Below are positions 6,298-8,172 of a stretch of DNA of 8,172 bases, piece after piece. Within the stretch, counting starts at the first letter, position 1, and every line of letters begins with the position of its first letter. Source of the DNA: an uncultured Saprospiraceae bacterium (GTDB lineage Bacteria; Bacteroidota; Bacteroidia; Chitinophagales; Saprospiraceae); NCBI GenBank assembly GCA_938002705.1, contig CALLAG010000324.1, forward strand, positions 1 to 8,172, written 5' to 3'. The notes below the pieces were generated by a model. That model made no database searches. It saw only the letters and a program-made list of their open reading frames with translations, and had not been told where the DNA came from. Made by a program: the position numbers and the translations under genes.

Positions 6298-7776
6298 GTG
6301 CCGAAGCAAAAAATAAATATCGTCTGGCTCAAAAGGGATATCAGAACCCAAGATCATTTGCCCCTAAGGCAAGCTGAGCTATCCGGTATTCCTTATCTGA
6401 TTATCTATTGTTTTGAGCCTACATTAATTTCTTATCCTGATACTTCGGTCAGACATCTACAGTTTATTTATAATTCCTTAATCTCAACTAATAATAAGTT
6501 AGCAGATTACGACAGGCATATAAATATATGCTATGCAGAATCATCGATTGTTTTCTCTGACCTGATCAGAGTATATGATGTACAACAAGTATTCTCTTAC
6601 AAAGAGAGCGGAACGGAGATAACATGGCATAGAGATCGTATCATCTCAAAGTTACTTAGACAACATCAAGTCAGGTGGAATCAGTATAACAAAGATGGTG
6701 TCATCAGAGGGATAAAGAATCGTCAGAATTGGGATAAGAACTGGTACGTCGTCATGTCTAAACCTCCCATACATAATGCATATACTCATGATAATTCTAA
6801 GTTGCAATCTCATACTGAATTTCCATTGCCAGAGGATCTGCTTGAGCAGTTAGTTAGCTATCCTAAGCAATATCAGCCAGCTGGAGAAGAGAATGCATGG
6901 AAATATCTCAGATCATTTACTTATGATAGGGGAAGGAATTATCACAGGCATATCTCTAAGCCTACGGAGAGTAGATTGTCTTGCGGAAGAATATCTCCTT
7001 ATCTCGCATGGGGCAATATAAGTGTCAAGCAAGCCTATCAGCATATAAAGACACATAAGCATTATGTTAGTAACAAACGTGCCTTTACAGGCATCATGAC
7101 AAGGCTTAAGTGGCATTGTCATTTCATACAGAAGTTCGAAGTAGAGTGCAGATACGAGACGGCATGTATTAATAGAGGTTATGAGGATCTTGGGTTTACT
7201 AATGATGATACTTATCTGACGGCATGGAAAAAAGGATTGACGGGATATCCACTTGTAGATGCATGTATGAGGTGCCTTACTCATACAGGGTGGATTAATT
7301 TTAGAATGAGAGCCATGTTGGTTTCTTTTCTATGCCATCATTTAGATCAAGATTGGCGCCGAGGCGTCTATCATATAGCTCAGCTTTTCCTTGATTATGA
7401 GCCAGGCATCCACTATCCACAATTTCAGATGCAGGCAGGTACGACAGGAGTTAATACGGTACGGATATATAATGTCGTCAAGCAATCTCAGGATCATGAC
7501 ATAGAGGGTGTATTTATAAAAAAATGGGTGCCAGAATTAAGAAATGTCCCTAAGGAATTTATCCACGAACCATGGACGATGACTTATATGGATCAGAAAT
7601 TATTAGGAGTAACATTAGGAGAAGATTATCCTATGCCTATCGTAGATCTACAGACAAGTGCAAGGGCAGCTCGTGAGAAAATATATGGTCATAGAAAAGA
7701 TAGTAAAGTTAGAAAAGAAAGAGTCCGAATATTAGAAACGCATACTCGACGTAGACCTAATCAGCGAGACAGTTAA
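6298..7776 (+). CDS. Cryptochrome/deoxyribodipyrimidine photolyase family protein
   Basis: A 492-residue flavoprotein of the cryptochrome/photolyase superfamily. An N-terminal Rossmann-like antenna domain (about 5-135) opens with VWLKRDIRTQDHLPL. The helical FAD domain (about 195-485) has TESRLSCGRISPYLAWGNIS (223-242), RLKWHCHFIQKFE (269-281), TGYPLVDACMRCLTHTGWIN (315-334) with RMR-M following, and SQDHDIEGVFIKKWVPEL (397-414). It probably binds FAD and performs light-driven pyrimidine-dimer repair or blue-light sensing. By hand alignment the Trp triad is broken (F300, W353, F376) and the flavin-facing Asn is H372; see findings. The start is forced to GTG at 6298: an in-frame TAA at 6286-6288 lies only three codons upstream, and the resulting MPKQKINIVWLKRD fits the family. 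The tail (460-492) is strongly basic. The stop is 2 bp before the DUF2256 ATG, so it is co-transcribed with the following genes. Confidence 0.93.
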   Translation: MPKQKINIVWLKRDIRTQDHLPLRQAELSGIPYLIIYCFEPTLISYPDTSVRHLQFIYNSLISTNNKLADYDRHINICYAESSIVFSDLIRVYDVQQVFSYKESGTEITWHRDRIISKLLRQHQVRWNQYNKDGVIRGIKNRQNWDKNWYVVMSKPPIHNAYTHDNSKLQSHTEFPLPEDLLEQLVSYPKQYQPAGEENAWKYLRSFTYDRGRNYHRHISKPTESRLSCGRISPYLAWGNISVKQAYQHIKTHKHYVSNKRAFTGIMTRLKWHCHFIQKFEVECRYETACINRGYEDLGFTNDDTYLTAWKKGLTGYPLVDACMRCLTHTGWINFRMRAMLVSFLCHHLDQDWRRGVYHIAQLFLDYEPGIHYPQFQMQAGTTGVNTVRIYNVVKQSQDHDIEGVFIKKWVPELRNVPKEFIHEPWTMTYMDQKLLGVTLGEDYPMPIVDLQTSARAAREKIYGHRKDSKVRKERVRILETHTRRRPNQRDS

Positions 7777-7778
7777 TA

Positions 7779-7934
7779 ATGAAAGCGAAAAAGAAAAGAG
7801 ACTTGCCATCAAAAATCTGTCCTGTATGTAACAGACCATTCTCATGGCGTAAGAAATGGTCAGCCGTATGGGACGATGTAAAATATTGTAGTGAAAAGTG
7901 CCGAAGAAATAAAAGAAATGAAAAAGAAAGTTAA
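7779..7934 (+). CDS. DUF2256 zinc-ribbon-like small protein
   Basis: A 51-residue basic protein. It has the complete DUF2256 pattern: KRDLPSKICPVCNRPFSWRK (6-25), then WSAVWDDVKYCSEKCRR (27-43). The four cysteines C14-x2-C17 and C37-x3-C41 are placed to bind one zinc ion, and the length is usual for the family. It sits between two photolyase-superfamily genes, starting 2 bp after the cryptochrome stop and overlapping the next gene by 17 bp in another frame. DUF2256 has no established biochemical role; I recall it as a frequent neighbour of cryptochrome/photolyase genes in Bacteroidota and Proteobacteria, which suggests an accessory or DNA-contacting role in that pathway (inference). Confidence 0.93.
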   Translation: MKAKKKRDLPSKICPVCNRPFSWRKKWSAVWDDVKYCSEKCRRNKRNEKES

Positions 7935-8172
7935 CTTAATATTCCCTCATCAATTATTAGAAAAGCATGAGATGTACTCTAATGGTAATCCGATATATCT
8001 TATCGAAGAACACCTCTTTTTTCGTGAGTTTAATTTTCATAAAACTAAGATCGCTTTCCACAGAGCGTCTATGAAGCAGCATGAAGAACTTCTCAAGTCA
8101 AAAGACAAGAAGGTTATCTATATTGCCTCGACGCAAAAAGATTCTGATATACGGAGTCTACTCAATAGTCTA
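7918..8172 (+). CDS. Photolyase-related protein, probably iron-sulfur bacterial cryptochrome/photolyase (FeS-BCP) type (3' partial)
   Basis: The frame opens with ATG at 7918 and stays open for 85 codons to the right edge. The N-terminus KVNLIFPHQLLEK (4-16) corresponds to the 'L-LgDQL' opening of the photolyase-related (PF04244) domain, followed by IYLIEEHLFFREFNFHKTKI (26-45) and AFHRASMKQHEELLKSK (46-62), matching the 'E-----H--K---F-aMR-f---L' pattern, and then VIYI (66-69). This is the antenna-domain start of the group that contains PhrB of Agrobacterium, whose members repair (6-4) photoproducts and carry a [4Fe-4S] cluster near the C-terminus. The cluster cysteines and flavin domain are beyond the window, so the subtype is likely but not proven. 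The start lies inside the end of DUF2256 (17-nt overlap), so translation is probably coupled. Confidence 0.85.
   Translation, partial: MKKKVNLIFPHQLLEKHEMYSNGNPIYLIEEHLFFREFNFHKTKIAFHRASMKQHEELLKSKDKKVIYIASTQKDSDIRSLLNSL

Noticed and set aside
6913..7284. Minus-strand open frame of 123 codons inside the cryptochrome gene
   Set aside because: It lies opposite conserved FAD-domain motifs and its protein looks random (Cys/Ser/Ile-rich).
6295..7906. 12-base exact repeat AAAGTGCCGAAG at 6295-6306 and 7895-7906
   Set aside because: Both copies are inside or at the edge of coding sequence in different contexts and have no flanking similarity; probably chance in Lys/Arg-rich codons.
1..8172. CRISPR array, tRNA/rRNA genes, transposase or terminal inverted repeats
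   Set aside because: Reading through both strands showed no regularly spaced repeats, no cloverleaf-like sequence with tRNA box motifs and no transposase-like protein.

Overview
This is an AT-rich bacterial chromosomal window that most resembles Bacteroidota. Three things suggest this: genes generally lack a clear Shine-Dalgarno sequence, a Bacteroidota-type -7 promoter element (TAnnTTTG) lies before the flavin reductase, and a cryptochrome/photolyase, DUF2256 and second photolyase-family gene sit in a tight row. I recall that gene row from Flavobacteriia and relatives; I could not search for it.

Left part (1-3728). The 3' portion of a membrane-anchored endonuclease/exonuclease/phosphatase-family gene enters from the left edge on the + strand. 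It converges on a minus-strand series that reads, in transcription order, SLC13-family permease with two TrkA-C-like domains, a DUF697 protein, and a small four-helix membrane protein of the phage-holin 4_2 family. A weak hairpin followed by a T-run fits as terminator of that series. A 236-bp divergent intergenic region separates it from the rightward genes.

Right part (3965-8172, all +). In order: a two-helix membrane protein of unknown function, a flavin reductase-like split-barrel protein, a two-gene cassette (DUF2188 protein plus a 206-aa protein with deoxyribosyltransferase/TIR-like features), a cryptochrome/photolyase, a DUF2256 zinc-ribbon-like protein, and the first 85 codons of a second photolyase-family protein that runs off the right edge. 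The last three genes are packed with a 2-nt gap and a 17-nt overlap and are probably co-translated. A flavin reductase beside two flavoproteins of light-driven DNA repair or light sensing suggests a shared flavin/photobiology theme.

The most interesting points are two. The DUF2188/206-aa cassette looks inserted between flavin reductase and cryptochrome, and could be a small NAD- or nucleotide-targeting defence or stress module; that is inference. The cryptochrome, by hand alignment to remembered E. coli PhrB, has Phe at two of the three Trp-triad positions and His at the position of the Asn that faces flavin N5. No RNA genes, CRISPR arrays, insertion sequences or tRNAs were seen, and no gene-free stretch exceeds 300 bases.
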